A DNA stretch of 64,000 nt, from positions 2,170,001 to 2,234,000 of the forward strand of contig NZ_QPER01000002.1 of assembly GCF_009455635.1 (NCBI RefSeq), in the 5' to 3' direction. How positions within the stretch are numbered: position 1 is the first letter of the stretch; every line of letters begins with the position of its first letter. Of this stretch, positions 7,978 to 16,378 are shown in pieces. This DNA comes from Paraburkholderia agricolaris. Its GTDB lineage: Bacteria > Pseudomonadota > Gammaproteobacteria > Burkholderiales > Burkholderiaceae. The notes beneath the pieces are model-generated. The model was not told the DNA's origin, ran no database searches, and was given only the letters and a program-made list of their open reading frames with translations. The position numbers and the translations under genes are program-made.

Positions 7978-8832
7978 ATGACCAACGAAACACACTCACC
8001 TGACGCCATCGCGGTTGCCGAGCGCGTGCGCGAGTTGATGAGCCGGCATGGGATCGGCAAACGCCAGCAAACCACTGAGCTATGCCGCATCCTCGATCTG
8101 AGTTTTTCGCAGGGGCACCGCAAGCTGCGTGGCAACAGCCCATGGACCCTCTCGCAGATCAAGAAGGTCGCCGAGGTGTTCGGCGAACCTGCGGCCCAGC
8201 TATTCGGTGCACAGTCGCTCGATCCGGGCATGGTCGGCGCTATCGCCCAGGAAGCGGTGTTCAGCATCGGCGCGATCGAGCTGGCCTGCACCGCATGGGT
8301 CGGCGCCGCGCTCGAACCGGGCAGCCGCCCTGAATTCGTGGCATACCCGAAGCTCGGCCAATGGCGCGTGGCACGCCACGACGGCACGCTTTACCAAAGC
8401 GCCTACGAAGTCCACAAGATCGAGATTTATCCGCGCCGCGTCGAAACCGACAAGCCGACCATCGCGGTGGTCGACGACGACCAGGCTTCCGCCGACAACC
8501 TGCGCGACTATCTCGAACGCAGCGGTTTCGCAGCGGTTGCGATATACGGCCTTGCGGCATTTGCCGAGCAACTGCAAACGCAGGTTTTCGACGGCGTTGT
8601 GATCGACTGGTTATTCGGCTCGCAGACCTCGGCCGAGGCGATTCGCGCGGTGCGGGCGTCGGAAAATCCGGATGCGCCGATTTTCGTGCTGACCGGCGAA
8701 TTACTGACCGGCAAGGCCAGCGAATCGGAGATCAGCCAGGTCATCCGCAATTACGATGTCGCGTGTTATGAAAAACCCGCGCGTATGGCGATCCTGGTCG
8801 CCGATCTGTCCAAACGTCTCAACCGGCCCTGA
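7978..8832 (+). CDS. BetR-type HTH protein with C-terminal receiver domain
   Basis: A 284-residue cytoplasmic regulator whose order is reversed from the usual response regulator. Residues about 10-80 form a helix-turn-helix region of the BetR type (VRELMSRHGIGKRQQTTELC, then LSFSQGHRKLRG and WTLSQIKKVAEVFG); 90-155 form a linker; 160-284 form a receiver domain with acidic pocket VVDDD (166-168), phosphoacceptor Asp210 in VVIDW, Thr239 in VLTGE and Lys266 in YEKPA. All phosphorylation residues are present. It converges on the hybrid histidine kinase, 94 bp away, which makes that kinase its likely partner. DNA targets are unknown; the ATGCT-N3-AGCAT repeat upstream could be an autoregulatory site. 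Confidence 0.85.
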   Translation: MTNETHSPDAIAVAERVRELMSRHGIGKRQQTTELCRILDLSFSQGHRKLRGNSPWTLSQIKKVAEVFGEPAAQLFGAQSLDPGMVGAIAQEAVFSIGAIELACTAWVGAALEPGSRPEFVAYPKLGQWRVARHDGTLYQSAYEVHKIEIYPRRVETDKPTIAVVDDDQASADNLRDYLERSGFAAVAIYGLAAFAEQLQTQVFDGVVIDWLFGSQTSAEAIRAVRASENPDAPIFVLTGELLTGKASESEISQVIRNYDVACYEKPARMAILVADLSKRLNRP

Positions 8833-8926
8833 CTTGCCGGCAAGCGGCTGAAGGTGTGTGCTCAGGTTGAGCCCTCCTCCATCTGCTTCTTCCAGAGTTC
8901 TTCCTGGGTTCTTCCTGGATATTGCG

Positions 8927-10813
8927 TCACACCGTATGCCGGGAAACCAAAGCACGCTGCAACGCGTTGCGCAGTTCCTCGTAATGTACCGGCTTTAATA
9001 ACGCGTCGAAAAACGGCTGCGTACCGGCTTCTCCCGCTTCTCCTGCCACACTGCCTGCACTCCCCGCATTGGCTGAACTAGCCGCACCCGTTGCCTCCGG
9101 CGCATAGGCGCTCACCACGATCACCGGCACACCCGACGAAGGCCCGCCACGCGCCGCGAAATCCGCAAGAAACGTATAGCCGTCGCGATCCGGCATATGC
9201 AGATCGAGCAGCACCACGTCGCAGCGATGCGCGTCGAGCCACGCGAGCGCGTCATTGGCACTGGAGACCGCGTGCGCGTCGAAATCCATGTGCGCGATCA
9301 TTTCGCTGAGCGACTCGCGAATCAGCCGGTTGTCGTCGACGATCAGCACGCACGGGCGCGCGCCGACCGGTTCGGCATGCGCCGCCACGCCGGACGGCGC
9401 GGTGGCCGCGACGGACGAGACCGGAATCGTCACCGTAAAGGTGGTGCCCTTGCCCACGGTGCTCGCCACCTCGACGGTACCGCCGAACAGCCTGACGAGC
9501 CCCTGCACGATCGTGAGTCCCATCCCCGCGCCCTCGAAGCGGCGCGTACGCGACGCGTCCAACTGCGTGAACTCCTGGAAGATCAGCGGAATCTGCGCAT
9601 GCGGCACGCCCGGTCCCGTATCGCTGACAACAAAGATCAGCAGTGCCGGCCGCTGCCTCAACTGCACGCGCACCGTGCCGGTTTCGGTGTAACGGATCGC
9701 GTTGGTGACCAGGTTGTTGACGATCTGGCGAATGCGGTGCGGATCGGAATCGACGAGGCCGCTCATGCCGCTCGCCTCGCTTTCCAGCTTGAGGCCGCGC
9801 GCGGCGGCCGACATCGCGTGTTCGTCGACGATCGAGGCCAGCAGCTCACGCGGCTCGAAATGCTCGTGACGCAGCTCGAGCTTGCCGGCGCCAAGGCGCG
9901 CATAGTCAGTCAGGTCTTTCATCTGGGCTTCCAGATGCCGCGCCGCGGTTTCGAGCCGCTGGATCACCTTGCGATCGGCCTCGGAGTGATAGTTGAAACC
10001 GAGTAACTCGATCGACGACACGATCGCGTGCAAGGGCGTGCGCAGTTCGTGGCTGATCATGCCGAGAAACGCGTCCTTCGCGAGACTCGCCTCGCGCGCC
10101 GCGCGGCTCGCCTGGTGCTCCGCTTCGAGTGCGGCATGCTGCTGACGCATCAGACGCGTACGGCGCCGGCCGTTGAGCACCAGCAGCGTGGTCGCGGCTG
10201 CCGAGAGCAGCAGCAGCAACAGGCCGCCCGCAAACAGCATGCGGCGCTTGTCGATGAAATCGCGGTTCATCGCCTCACGGTCGGCCACGTCGGCGAAACG
10301 GCGGCTCAACGCAAGATCGTTGACCTCATTCCAATGCTGGCGCAGCTCCTCGACGATCTGACTGGCGCGGCTGCGGTCCTTCGGCAAAGCGTCGACTTCA
10401 GGCTGGATTCCGTCCAGCAAATGATCGATCGAGTGGATCTCGTCCATTTGCCGTTGCAGCAGCGCGAGCTGCGTGGTCAGCCTGCGTGTCGAACCGGCCA
10501 TCACATGCAGCTTTGATTGCAGCAATTGATAGCGCAGCATGAGCCGCGGATAGTCGTCGTCGACGCCCGATTGATACAGCAGCAACTGGTTCTCGAAACG
10601 GGCGTAGGCGATCTGCAGTTGCGCGGCGTCCCAATAGAAACCGTCGTACTGACCGGTCAGCGGCTCGGTCACGCGCGGATTGAGCAGGTTCGCGTACAAC
10701 AGATAGCCGATTGCGCCGGCCGGCGCCGCAAGCGCGGTCAGCCAGATCAGCACATAGAGGACACGACGCCAGGGGCGGCGTGTTATTTGACGATGAGTGC
10801 CTTGATCTGCCAT
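8927..10813 (-). CDS. Hybrid sensor histidine kinase with C-terminal receiver
   Basis: Inner-membrane hybrid kinase of 628 residues. TM1 (about 19-42) and TM2 (about 193-214) enclose a mostly helical periplasmic region without a recognised ligand domain. Cytoplasmic parts are HisKA with MISHELRTPLHA (His255), HATPase with N box NNLVTNAIRYT (366-376), G1 DTGPGVP and G2 GAGMGLT, and a receiver domain (about 487-628) with DD at 493-494, phosphoacceptor Asp537 in LLDLHMPD and Lys607. The receiver carries an unusual Gly/Ala/Ser-rich insert, about residues 571-600, between the Ser/Thr and Lys positions. Its start overlaps the preceding exported molybdopterin-fold gene by 31 bp, implying translational coupling and a shared sensory role. 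The BetR-receiver protein faces it. Confidence 0.95.
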   Translation of the reverse strand: MADQGTHRQITRRPWRRVLYVLIWLTALAAPAGAIGYLLYANLLNPRVTEPLTGQYDGFYWDAAQLQIAYARFENQLLLYQSGVDDDYPRLMLRYQLLQSKLHVMAGSTRRLTTQLALLQRQMDEIHSIDHLLDGIQPEVDALPKDRSRASQIVEELRQHWNEVNDLALSRRFADVADREAMNRDFIDKRRMLFAGGLLLLLLSAAATTLLVLNGRRRTRLMRQQHAALEAEHQASRAAREASLAKDAFLGMISHELRTPLHAIVSSIELLGFNYHSEADRKVIQRLETAARHLEAQMKDLTDYARLGAGKLELRHEHFEPRELLASIVDEHAMSAAARGLKLESEASGMSGLVDSDPHRIRQIVNNLVTNAIRYTETGTVRVQLRQRPALLIFVVSDTGPGVPHAQIPLIFQEFTQLDASRTRRFEGAGMGLTIVQGLVRLFGGTVEVASTVGKGTTFTVTIPVSSVAATAPSGVAAHAEPVGARPCVLIVDDNRLIRESLSEMIAHMDFDAHAVSSANDALAWLDAHRCDVVLLDLHMPDRDGYTFLADFAARGGPSSGVPVIVVSAYAPEATGAASSANAGSAGSVAGEAGEAGTQPFFDALLKPVHYEELRNALQRALVSRHTV

Positions 10814-11319
10814 ACGAATTTCGAGTCGCCCGCCGCGCCCATGAGTTCATCGGGGAATGCGTCGCGCGGATAGATAAGAAACAGCGGCCCGAAGTCGCTG
10901 ATCTTCAGGCGCTGGCCGTTCATGCTGTACGCAACGACCACGCCGTAGCGAGCGCAGTCCGACACCGGAATGGTGTACGTATAGTCGTCGAGCGTATGGA
11001 TCTCGACCGCGCTGCCGGATGCGCCGACTATCTTCAGGATATCCGCCAGCAGCGGTCCTGTGAAGGTGGAGCGCGGCGTCCAGGTGGTGGCGGTCGTAAT
11101 CGAATGGGCCGGCAGCGCCAGCAGTTGCGCCTCGGTGAAGTGATACGACTTGTGCGCGGCATCGTTGGTCTTGCTGATCTTGCCCGTCACGTCGAGCGAT
11201 AACGGCAACAGCTCCGCCTGCGCCTGTGCCTGCATGCTCCACGCAACGCATGCGAGGAGCAGACCCAGCCCCCACCATGCACTCCAGTTCCCGCCTTTGC
11301 TGCCGCTCAGCTTGGTCAT
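10783..11319 (-). CDS. Exported oxidoreductase-molybdopterin-fold protein, cofactor Cys absent
   Basis: A 178-residue exported protein: signal peptide in residues about 14-34 (GLGLLLACVAWSMQAQAQA), then a domain resembling the sulfite-oxidase/MsrP molybdopterin-binding fold, recognisable from PLSLDVTGKI, YHFTEAQLLALPAHSITT, FTGPLLADILKIVG and the closing GPLFLIYP. In true enzymes a conserved Cys after the ITT strand binds molybdenum; here that stretch reads TATTWTPRS and the only mature Cys is in SDCARYG, so the domain is probably non-catalytic. It overlaps the hybrid-kinase start by 31 bp and most likely serves as that kinase's periplasmic sensing or accessory subunit. That role is inference from coupling. 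Confidence 0.8.
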   Translation of the reverse strand: MTKLSGSKGGNWSAWWGLGLLLACVAWSMQAQAQAELLPLSLDVTGKISKTNDAAHKSYHFTEAQLLALPAHSITTATTWTPRSTFTGPLLADILKIVGASGSAVEIHTLDDYTYTIPVSDCARYGVVVAYSMNGQRLKISDFGPLFLIYPRDAFPDELMGAAGDSKFVWQIKALIVK

Positions 11320-11517
11320 CTGCCTGGTTATTCCATCGTTTGTTATTTTTTCGGACGGCGACGCGTGTCACCCCGACGCGCGATCTTTGATCCGCATGCA
11401 TAATATCGCCAAAATTCTTTGTCTCAAAAACGGATATCTGCCGCCGCGCTGCACCGCGCGCCGTTCTCCGTCTACAGGACATCTGCCCTACGCGCGCAAT
11501 GCAGCGCCCTGAGAGTC

Positions 11518-12465
11518 ATGAACAAGCCGGTTTTGCCCCTGACGTACGAACAACTCGATCACTGGATCGAGTCGCTGCAACCCGCCTTGCTGGCGGAGCG
11601 GTTCACGCTGGCGATCGGCATTCTGCGCGGCGGCGCGCCGCTTGCGCTGATGGTTTCGCATGCGGTCGGCACGCCGGTTGCCTTTCTGCGCTACGACCGT
11701 CAGTCGCGCACGGCCGCCTGGGATTCGACGCTGCCGATCCCGCCCGCGGGTTCGAAAGTGCTGCTGTGCGAAGACATCGCGGGGCGCGGCTTTACGCTGA
11801 CCGATTGCATCGCCTTCCTTCAGCAACAGGGACTCGAGGTCCGGACACTGACCGCCGCGGTCGACGATTTGAGCCGTACACAGCCCGATTATGCAATCGA
11901 CGCGCGCGGCTACTTCGCGCTGTTTCCATGGGAGCGCCAGGCCTACACCGAGCGTTATCGCGCGGACTGGGAGCGCGTTGAAGCGGGCGCCGCGCCCGCC
12001 ATGGCGAACGATCACGAATACGCCACCTACGCAATCGACCTCGACGGCATTCTGCTGCCCGACGTGCCGCTCGCGCGCTACGACGAGGATCTGGCCGCCG
12101 CGCTCGCCGAACGCGACGCGCTGCTGCCGTTCGAGGTGCTGCCGGGCATCGATCTGCAACGCGTGCGTACGATCATCACCGGCCGGCCGGAAGCGGATCG
12201 CGCGCGCACCGAAGCGTGGCTCGCGCGGCACGACTTCGGTCATATGCAACTGGTGATGCGCACGCCCGGCACGCACGATGAAAGCACCGCCGGCGCGGCC
12301 GCTCACAAGGCCGCGGCGGCATTGCGCGGCGGCGTCACGCATTTTGTCGAAAGCGACCCGGTGCAGGCACTGCTGATCGCGCAGCAGGCGCCGCTGCTGC
12401 GCGTGATCTGGTGGAACGCGCTCACGCAAACGGGAATGCTGGTCGGGGCGCGTGCGTGGACCTGA
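11518..12465 (+). CDS. Phosphoribosyltransferase-HAD fusion protein
   Basis: A 315-residue two-domain cytoplasmic protein. Residues about 15-130 form a type I phosphoribosyltransferase domain with the PRPP loop VLLCEDIAGRGFTL (81-94) and GILRGGAPLAL before it. Residues about 165-310 look like a HAD-superfamily hydrolase: motif I YAIDLDG (Asp174 and Asp176), motif II TIITGRP, a Lys in AAAHKAAAAL and acidic motif IV VESDPVQA. The start is the ATG at 11518 directly before the conserved region; an upstream in-frame ATG at 11419 adds 33 unlikely residues. The substrate is unknown; the pairing suggests nucleotide or base salvage or repair. It diverges from the kinase operon and converges on the NERD helicase. 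Confidence 0.75.
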   Translation: MNKPVLPLTYEQLDHWIESLQPALLAERFTLAIGILRGGAPLALMVSHAVGTPVAFLRYDRQSRTAAWDSTLPIPPAGSKVLLCEDIAGRGFTLTDCIAFLQQQGLEVRTLTAAVDDLSRTQPDYAIDARGYFALFPWERQAYTERYRADWERVEAGAAPAMANDHEYATYAIDLDGILLPDVPLARYDEDLAAALAERDALLPFEVLPGIDLQRVRTIITGRPEADRARTEAWLARHDFGHMQLVMRTPGTHDESTAGAAAHKAAAALRGGVTHFVESDPVQALLIAQQAPLLRVIWWNALTQTGMLVGARAWT

Positions 12466-12483
12466 TGGCGCGCCGGGCTTCGT

Positions 12484-14169
12484 TCACACTTCTTTTGCTT
12501 CTCTGATTTCCTTTCCTTCCCGCAGATGCAGATGCCGCGCCGCCCGCTGCGACGCGACGATAATCAGCTTCATGGTCGCACGCGTGGCGCCGACGAACAG
12601 CTTGCGTGCAATACGCTCGTCGAATGATTCGAAATCGACTTCGGTGAGAATCACGCACGGCGCCGCCTGCCCCTTGAAGCGATAGATCGACTCGAACAGC
12701 ACGTCCCCTTCGCGGTAGGCCGGGTTGCCGAACAGATCGTATTTACCCGTGAAACTGCGCAGCCGATGTGGACCGAGATGGTCCTGCCCGGTCATCGCCG
12801 AGCCTTCGCGGCCGCGAAACGACAGCACCGCAATGTCCTGTTTGCGAAAGCCGAGCGACAACGCCTGCGTAATCGCCCGCTTGGTCGCATCGATGCTGCT
12901 TTCGGTAGCATTCGCTTCGTCGTAGACGGAAAGCGAAATATCGGAGCCGTCGAACGGACTGCCCGACGCCAGTCCCGCCGCGACCGGTACCGACGTGCCG
13001 ACCACGTCGCGCACGTAGTCGAGAATGTCACGCGGACTGCGGTAGTTGGTGGTTTCCTTCAACGTGGTCCAGCCGGGCAGTTCAACCGGCTCACGCATAT
13101 AGAGATTCTGCAGCGGATCTTCGAGCCACCACCACGCGGCGCCCGGCCGCAACAGCCGCTCGAGGGCAGCCACCCAGGGCTGCTGGAAATCCTGCCCTTC
13201 GTCGACGATCAGCACGTCGAATTGCCAGCGCGCGTCGATCGGCGTTTCGGCAAAAATCGTTTCAAGCTGGTTGAACACGTCGCCGGACTGAAAATCCGGC
13301 TCGCGGCCCGCGTCGCGCGCGACCCAGTCGCATAGCTGGTGATAGTTCGCCACCTTCGCCTCGGACGGCGCGACCCGCGCGATGTGATCCGCGAGCGGCC
13401 GGTTGAAACACACGTACAAAGGCCGCTGCCCGCGCGCCACCGCGTCTTTCATCACCTGCACCGCGAGTTGCGTTTTACCGGAGCCGGCCGTGCCGATCAC
13501 GCGCAGCCGGAACGGCGAAAACTCGAGCCGCCGCGCCCAGGTAGCGAGGCCGCCCGCCAGCCGCGTCACGAGCGTGCCGGCCTGGCCGACCAGCGCGCTG
13601 GCGTCGGGTGCGAGCGCGAGTTCGTCGGCGAAAAAGTGGTGGATCTTCGGTGCGCAGGCAAGACGCGGTTCGTCGGCCGGCAAGGCTTCGCGAATGATCG
13701 CGGCCAGCCGGTCTTTACGCGTTGCGTCGACGATCCGCGCGGGATTGACGCCAGCAATGGCCGTGTCCTTGACGATGTGGTCCGGGCAATACAGCAGTTC
13801 TTCGATGAAATAAGTGCCCGCGCCGAACGCTGCGGTAAAGCGCCGGTGCAGCGTTTCGACGGTATGCGCGAGCGCGATCGCCACGTTGCGCTCCGTTTGA
13901 AGATAGACCTTGACGAGACCCTTCGGTGTTTCGCGCAGGAAACCGGTTTTCTGTTCGACGATCATCACGCGTCCGGCCGGGCTGACGATCACAAAATCGG
14001 CCTCGCCGAACACCGAAAAATTCTGGTTCAGGCGGGTCCAGTGCACGCCGTGATAGACGGTGTAGCCGTCAGGCAGCGCTTCTTCCAGTAATGCGAGGGT
14101 TTCGCGTTCGCGGGCCGCCGCGCCGGTGGCGGCGAGGCTCTTCCAGTCGTCGGGGACAATGCGGGCCAT
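12484..14169 (-). CDS. NERD-domain superfamily 1 DNA helicase
   Basis: A 561-residue protein joining a nuclease-related NERD domain to a UvrD-like helicase core. The NERD part (about 20-120) keeps a PD-(D/E)xK-like site: Asp58 in GEADFVIV and Glu72/Lys74 in IVEQKTG. The helicase has Walker A IGTAGSGKTQ (225-234), Walker B LIVDEGQDF (320-328), a motif III-like WLEDPLQNLY, motif IV-like TTNYRSPRDI, motif V-like IYRFKGQ and motif VI-like FVGATRATMK. All motifs look intact. Role: probable DNA processing or repair; related NERD/SF1 combinations also appear in anti-phage genes. It stands alone, converging on the PRTase-HAD gene with 18 bp between stops. Confidence 0.85.
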   Translation of the reverse strand: MARIVPDDWKSLAATGAAARERETLALLEEALPDGYTVYHGVHWTRLNQNFSVFGEADFVIVSPAGRVMIVEQKTGFLRETPKGLVKVYLQTERNVAIALAHTVETLHRRFTAAFGAGTYFIEELLYCPDHIVKDTAIAGVNPARIVDATRKDRLAAIIREALPADEPRLACAPKIHHFFADELALAPDASALVGQAGTLVTRLAGGLATWARRLEFSPFRLRVIGTAGSGKTQLAVQVMKDAVARGQRPLYVCFNRPLADHIARVAPSEAKVANYHQLCDWVARDAGREPDFQSGDVFNQLETIFAETPIDARWQFDVLIVDEGQDFQQPWVAALERLLRPGAAWWWLEDPLQNLYMREPVELPGWTTLKETTNYRSPRDILDYVRDVVGTSVPVAAGLASGSPFDGSDISLSVYDEANATESSIDATKRAITQALSLGFRKQDIAVLSFRGREGSAMTGQDHLGPHRLRSFTGKYDLFGNPAYREGDVLFESIYRFKGQAAPCVILTEVDFESFDERIARKLFVGATRATMKLIIVASQRAARHLHLREGKEIREAKEV

Positions 14170-14320
14170 GCGGTGCCTCGTCGTATTCGGGTGCGCCCAT
14201 TGTACGCAACGGCCACGCGTTGCCGGCGCTCAAACCCACTCGCATCGTGTATCGTTACTGGCTGAACGCCGCGCGCCGCGCGCGGCTTGCCACCTGTCAA
14301 TGTTAAAAAGGATTTACCGG

Positions 14321-14947
14321 ATGATTACAATCTGGGGACGCGCCAACTCGGTCAACGTGCAGAAAGTCTTGTGGTGTTGCGACGAACTGGTGCTGCCGTA
14401 CGAACGCATCGACGCAGGGTTGCAATTCGGCCGCAATAATGAGCCCGACTATCTGGCCATGAACCCGACCGGCAAGATTCCGACGCTGGTCGACGACGAC
14501 TTCGTGCTGTGGGAATCGAACTCGATCCTGCGCTATCTGGTGCTGCAATACGGGGAATCGAGCCTCCTCTATCCGTCCGAGCCGAAACTGCGCTCAAGTA
14601 TCGACCGCTGGCTCGACTGGTCGCTCACCACGCTGCAACCCACGGAAAAACCGGTGTTCTGGGCTCTCGTGCGTACGCCCGCCGCCGAGCGCAATGCGGG
14701 CAAGCTCGTCACCGACCTTGCGGCGGTCACGTTGCTGTGGCGCTTGCTGGATAACCATCTGCAAGGCCGGTTCTTCCTTGAAGGGGAGAAGTTCACACTC
14801 GCCGATATCGTGATCGGCGCATACGCGAAACGCTGGTTCGGACTGGAAGGCATCGAACGGCCGCCGCTGCCGAATCTGGAACGCTGGTATTCGCGAATTG
14901 CGACGCGCGCGGGTTTCAAGAAATACGTCGATTTCGCGCTGACCTGA
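14321..14947 (+). CDS. Glutathione S-transferase family protein
   Basis: Cytosolic glutathione S-transferase of 208 residues. The N-terminal thioredoxin-like domain opens MITIWGRANSVNVQKVLWCC and contains the glutathione-binding NPTGKIPTLVDD (about 48-59) and ESNSILRYL (66-74); the C-terminal helical domain ends with the usual FTLADIVIGAYAKRW N-capping motif. The start at 14321 follows an AAAAAGGA ribosome-binding site at 14305-14312 and places the first strand at the N-terminus. A second GST begins 24 bp downstream, so the pair is probably one transcript. The substrate is not predictable; similar proteins act in detoxification of electrophiles. Confidence 0.93.
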   Translation: MITIWGRANSVNVQKVLWCCDELVLPYERIDAGLQFGRNNEPDYLAMNPTGKIPTLVDDDFVLWESNSILRYLVLQYGESSLLYPSEPKLRSSIDRWLDWSLTTLQPTEKPVFWALVRTPAAERNAGKLVTDLAAVTLLWRLLDNHLQGRFFLEGEKFTLADIVIGAYAKRWFGLEGIERPPLPNLERWYSRIATRAGFKKYVDFALT

Positions 14948-14971
14948 CCCATCCGGCTACCACCCGAAAAC

Positions 14972-15598
14972 ATGACGATCAAGCTCTACGCATGGGGCAC
15001 GCCGAATGGCCGCAAGGTCAGCGTCGCGCTCGAAGAAATGGAACTGCCGTACACGGTGCAACCGGTCAACATTGGCCGTGGCGAGCAGTTCCAGCCTGAC
15101 TTTCTGCAGATCAGCCCAAACAACAAGATCCCTGCAATCGTCGACACGGACGGGCCGGACGGCCAGCCGATCAGTGTGTTCGAATCAGGTGCGGTGCTGC
15201 TGTATCTCGCCGAAAAAACCGGTAAATTCCTGCCGAAGACGCTGCGCGAACGTGTCCCGGTGCTTGAATGGCTGATGTGGCAAATGGGCGGTTTCGGGCC
15301 AATACCGGGTCAGGTGCACCACTTCGCCGCCCTCGAGTCTGTCACCGAGCGCGCCTATGGTCTCAAGCGCTATCTGGACGAAACCAACCGTTTATACGGC
15401 GTGCTCGACCGGCGCCTCGCACAAACGGAGTTCGTGGCGGGAGAATTGTCGGTGGCGGATTTCGCGATTCTCGGCTGGGCGTGGCGTCACGAACGACACA
15501 AAGTCGACCTCGCCACCTATCCGAATGTGCAACGCTGGTACGAGACACTGTTCGCACGGCCCGGCGTGCAGCGCGGCTTCGCCGTGAAGCTCGATTGA
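14972..15598 (+). CDS. Glutathione S-transferase, YfcG/nu-class-like
   Basis: A 208-residue glutathione transferase of the nu class, close to E. coli YfcG, which has disulfide-bond reductase activity with glutathione. The signature TPNGRKVSVALEEMELPY (about 10-27) with the Asn of the TPNG turn, SPNNKIPAIVD (48-58) and ESGAVLLYLAEKTG (72-85) mark the class; the C-terminal domain carries LSVADFAILGWAWRH. It follows the first GST by 24 bp on the same strand. The two are not close duplicates, since their N-terminal motifs differ in class, so they probably have different substrates. No regulator is obvious. Confidence 0.92.
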   Translation: MTIKLYAWGTPNGRKVSVALEEMELPYTVQPVNIGRGEQFQPDFLQISPNNKIPAIVDTDGPDGQPISVFESGAVLLYLAEKTGKFLPKTLRERVPVLEWLMWQMGGFGPIPGQVHHFAALESVTERAYGLKRYLDETNRLYGVLDRRLAQTEFVAGELSVADFAILGWAWRHERHKVDLATYPNVQRWYETLFARPGVQRGFAVKLD

Positions 15599-15695
15599 GT
15601 CCGGCGGCCTCATGCGTGGTGGCGGCGCGTTGCCTCGACCGGCAAGCGCACCGCACACCGGCACGGCACCGGGCACAGCAAAGCACGATGGCCTT

Positions 15696-15701
15696 TATAA
15701 T
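15696..15701 (+). promoter_or_regulatory. -10 box placed for leaderless zur mRNA
   Basis: A consensus TATAAT ends six bases before the zur ATG at 15708. Transcription normally starts about 6-8 bases past the -10 box, so the mRNA would begin at or next to the start codon. No Shine-Dalgarno sequence precedes the ATG. The -35 region is poor. Confidence 0.5.
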
Positions 15702-15707
15702 CGACAC

Positions 15708-16286
15708 ATGAAGACCGCCAAGCCCGCCGCGACTGCTGAAAAAGCCACCCTTGCCACCTCCGCTCATCATCATGAGCCGGGGCACGTACACGGTGGCCAC
15801 GGTGCATCGCAGGAAGCCGCCCTGACCCTCGCAGAAGAATATTGCCGCGAACGCGGCGAGAAACTCACGCCAATCCGCCGCAAAGTGCTCGAATTGCTGC
15901 TAAATTCCGGGCGCGCCACCAAGGCGTATTCGTTGCTCGACGACATGCGCCAGATCCATCCCGGTTCGGCGCCGCCTACGGTTTACCGGGCGCTCGATTT
16001 TCTGCTCTCGGCCGGACTCGTCCACCGCATCGAATCGATCAATGCGTTCACCGTTTGCCACGACCTCACGCAATGCCAGCACGGCATTCTGGTGGTCTGC
16101 CAGCAATGCGGCAACGTCACCGAACTGCATCAGCCCAAACTGCGCCAGGCGCTCGTCGCGCAAATCGAAGACGCGGGCTACCGCCTTGCCAGCGACGAGA
16201 TCGAATTGAAGGGATTGTGTTCCGCCTGTCAGGCCGCGGAGGCTGCCAGTGCCAACGCCGCAGCACCGGTCGTTGCCGCCAAATAG
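15708..16286 (+). CDS. zur: Fur-family zinc uptake regulator
   Basis: Zinc-responsive repressor of 192 residues. The closest pattern is Zur: a winged helix with LTPIRRKVLELLL and APPTVYRALDFLLSAGLVHRI (the PPTVYRALDFLL core is shared with E. coli Zur), a regulatory segment CHDLTQCQHGILVVC, and two CxxC pairs (CQQC and CSAC) forming the structural zinc site. An unusual N-terminal extension of about 45 residues includes a His-rich HHHEPGHVHGGHG stretch that could bind metal. The start at 15708 matches a -10 box six bases upstream and suggests a leaderless message. No znuABC genes are nearby, so targets lie elsewhere. Confidence 0.88.
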   Translation: MKTAKPAATAEKATLATSAHHHEPGHVHGGHGASQEAALTLAEEYCRERGEKLTPIRRKVLELLLNSGRATKAYSLLDDMRQIHPGSAPPTVYRALDFLLSAGLVHRIESINAFTVCHDLTQCQHGILVVCQQCGNVTELHQPKLRQALVAQIEDAGYRLASDEIELKGLCSACQAAEAASANAAAPVVAAK

Positions 16287-16378
16287 CAGCAGTCGCTGCA
16301 AGCAGGTTTGCTGCCGCGCGAAAAACCGCCGCCGAAGATCCGGCGGCAGGCAACTGCCGCCCGCTTCCAAGATATCGA

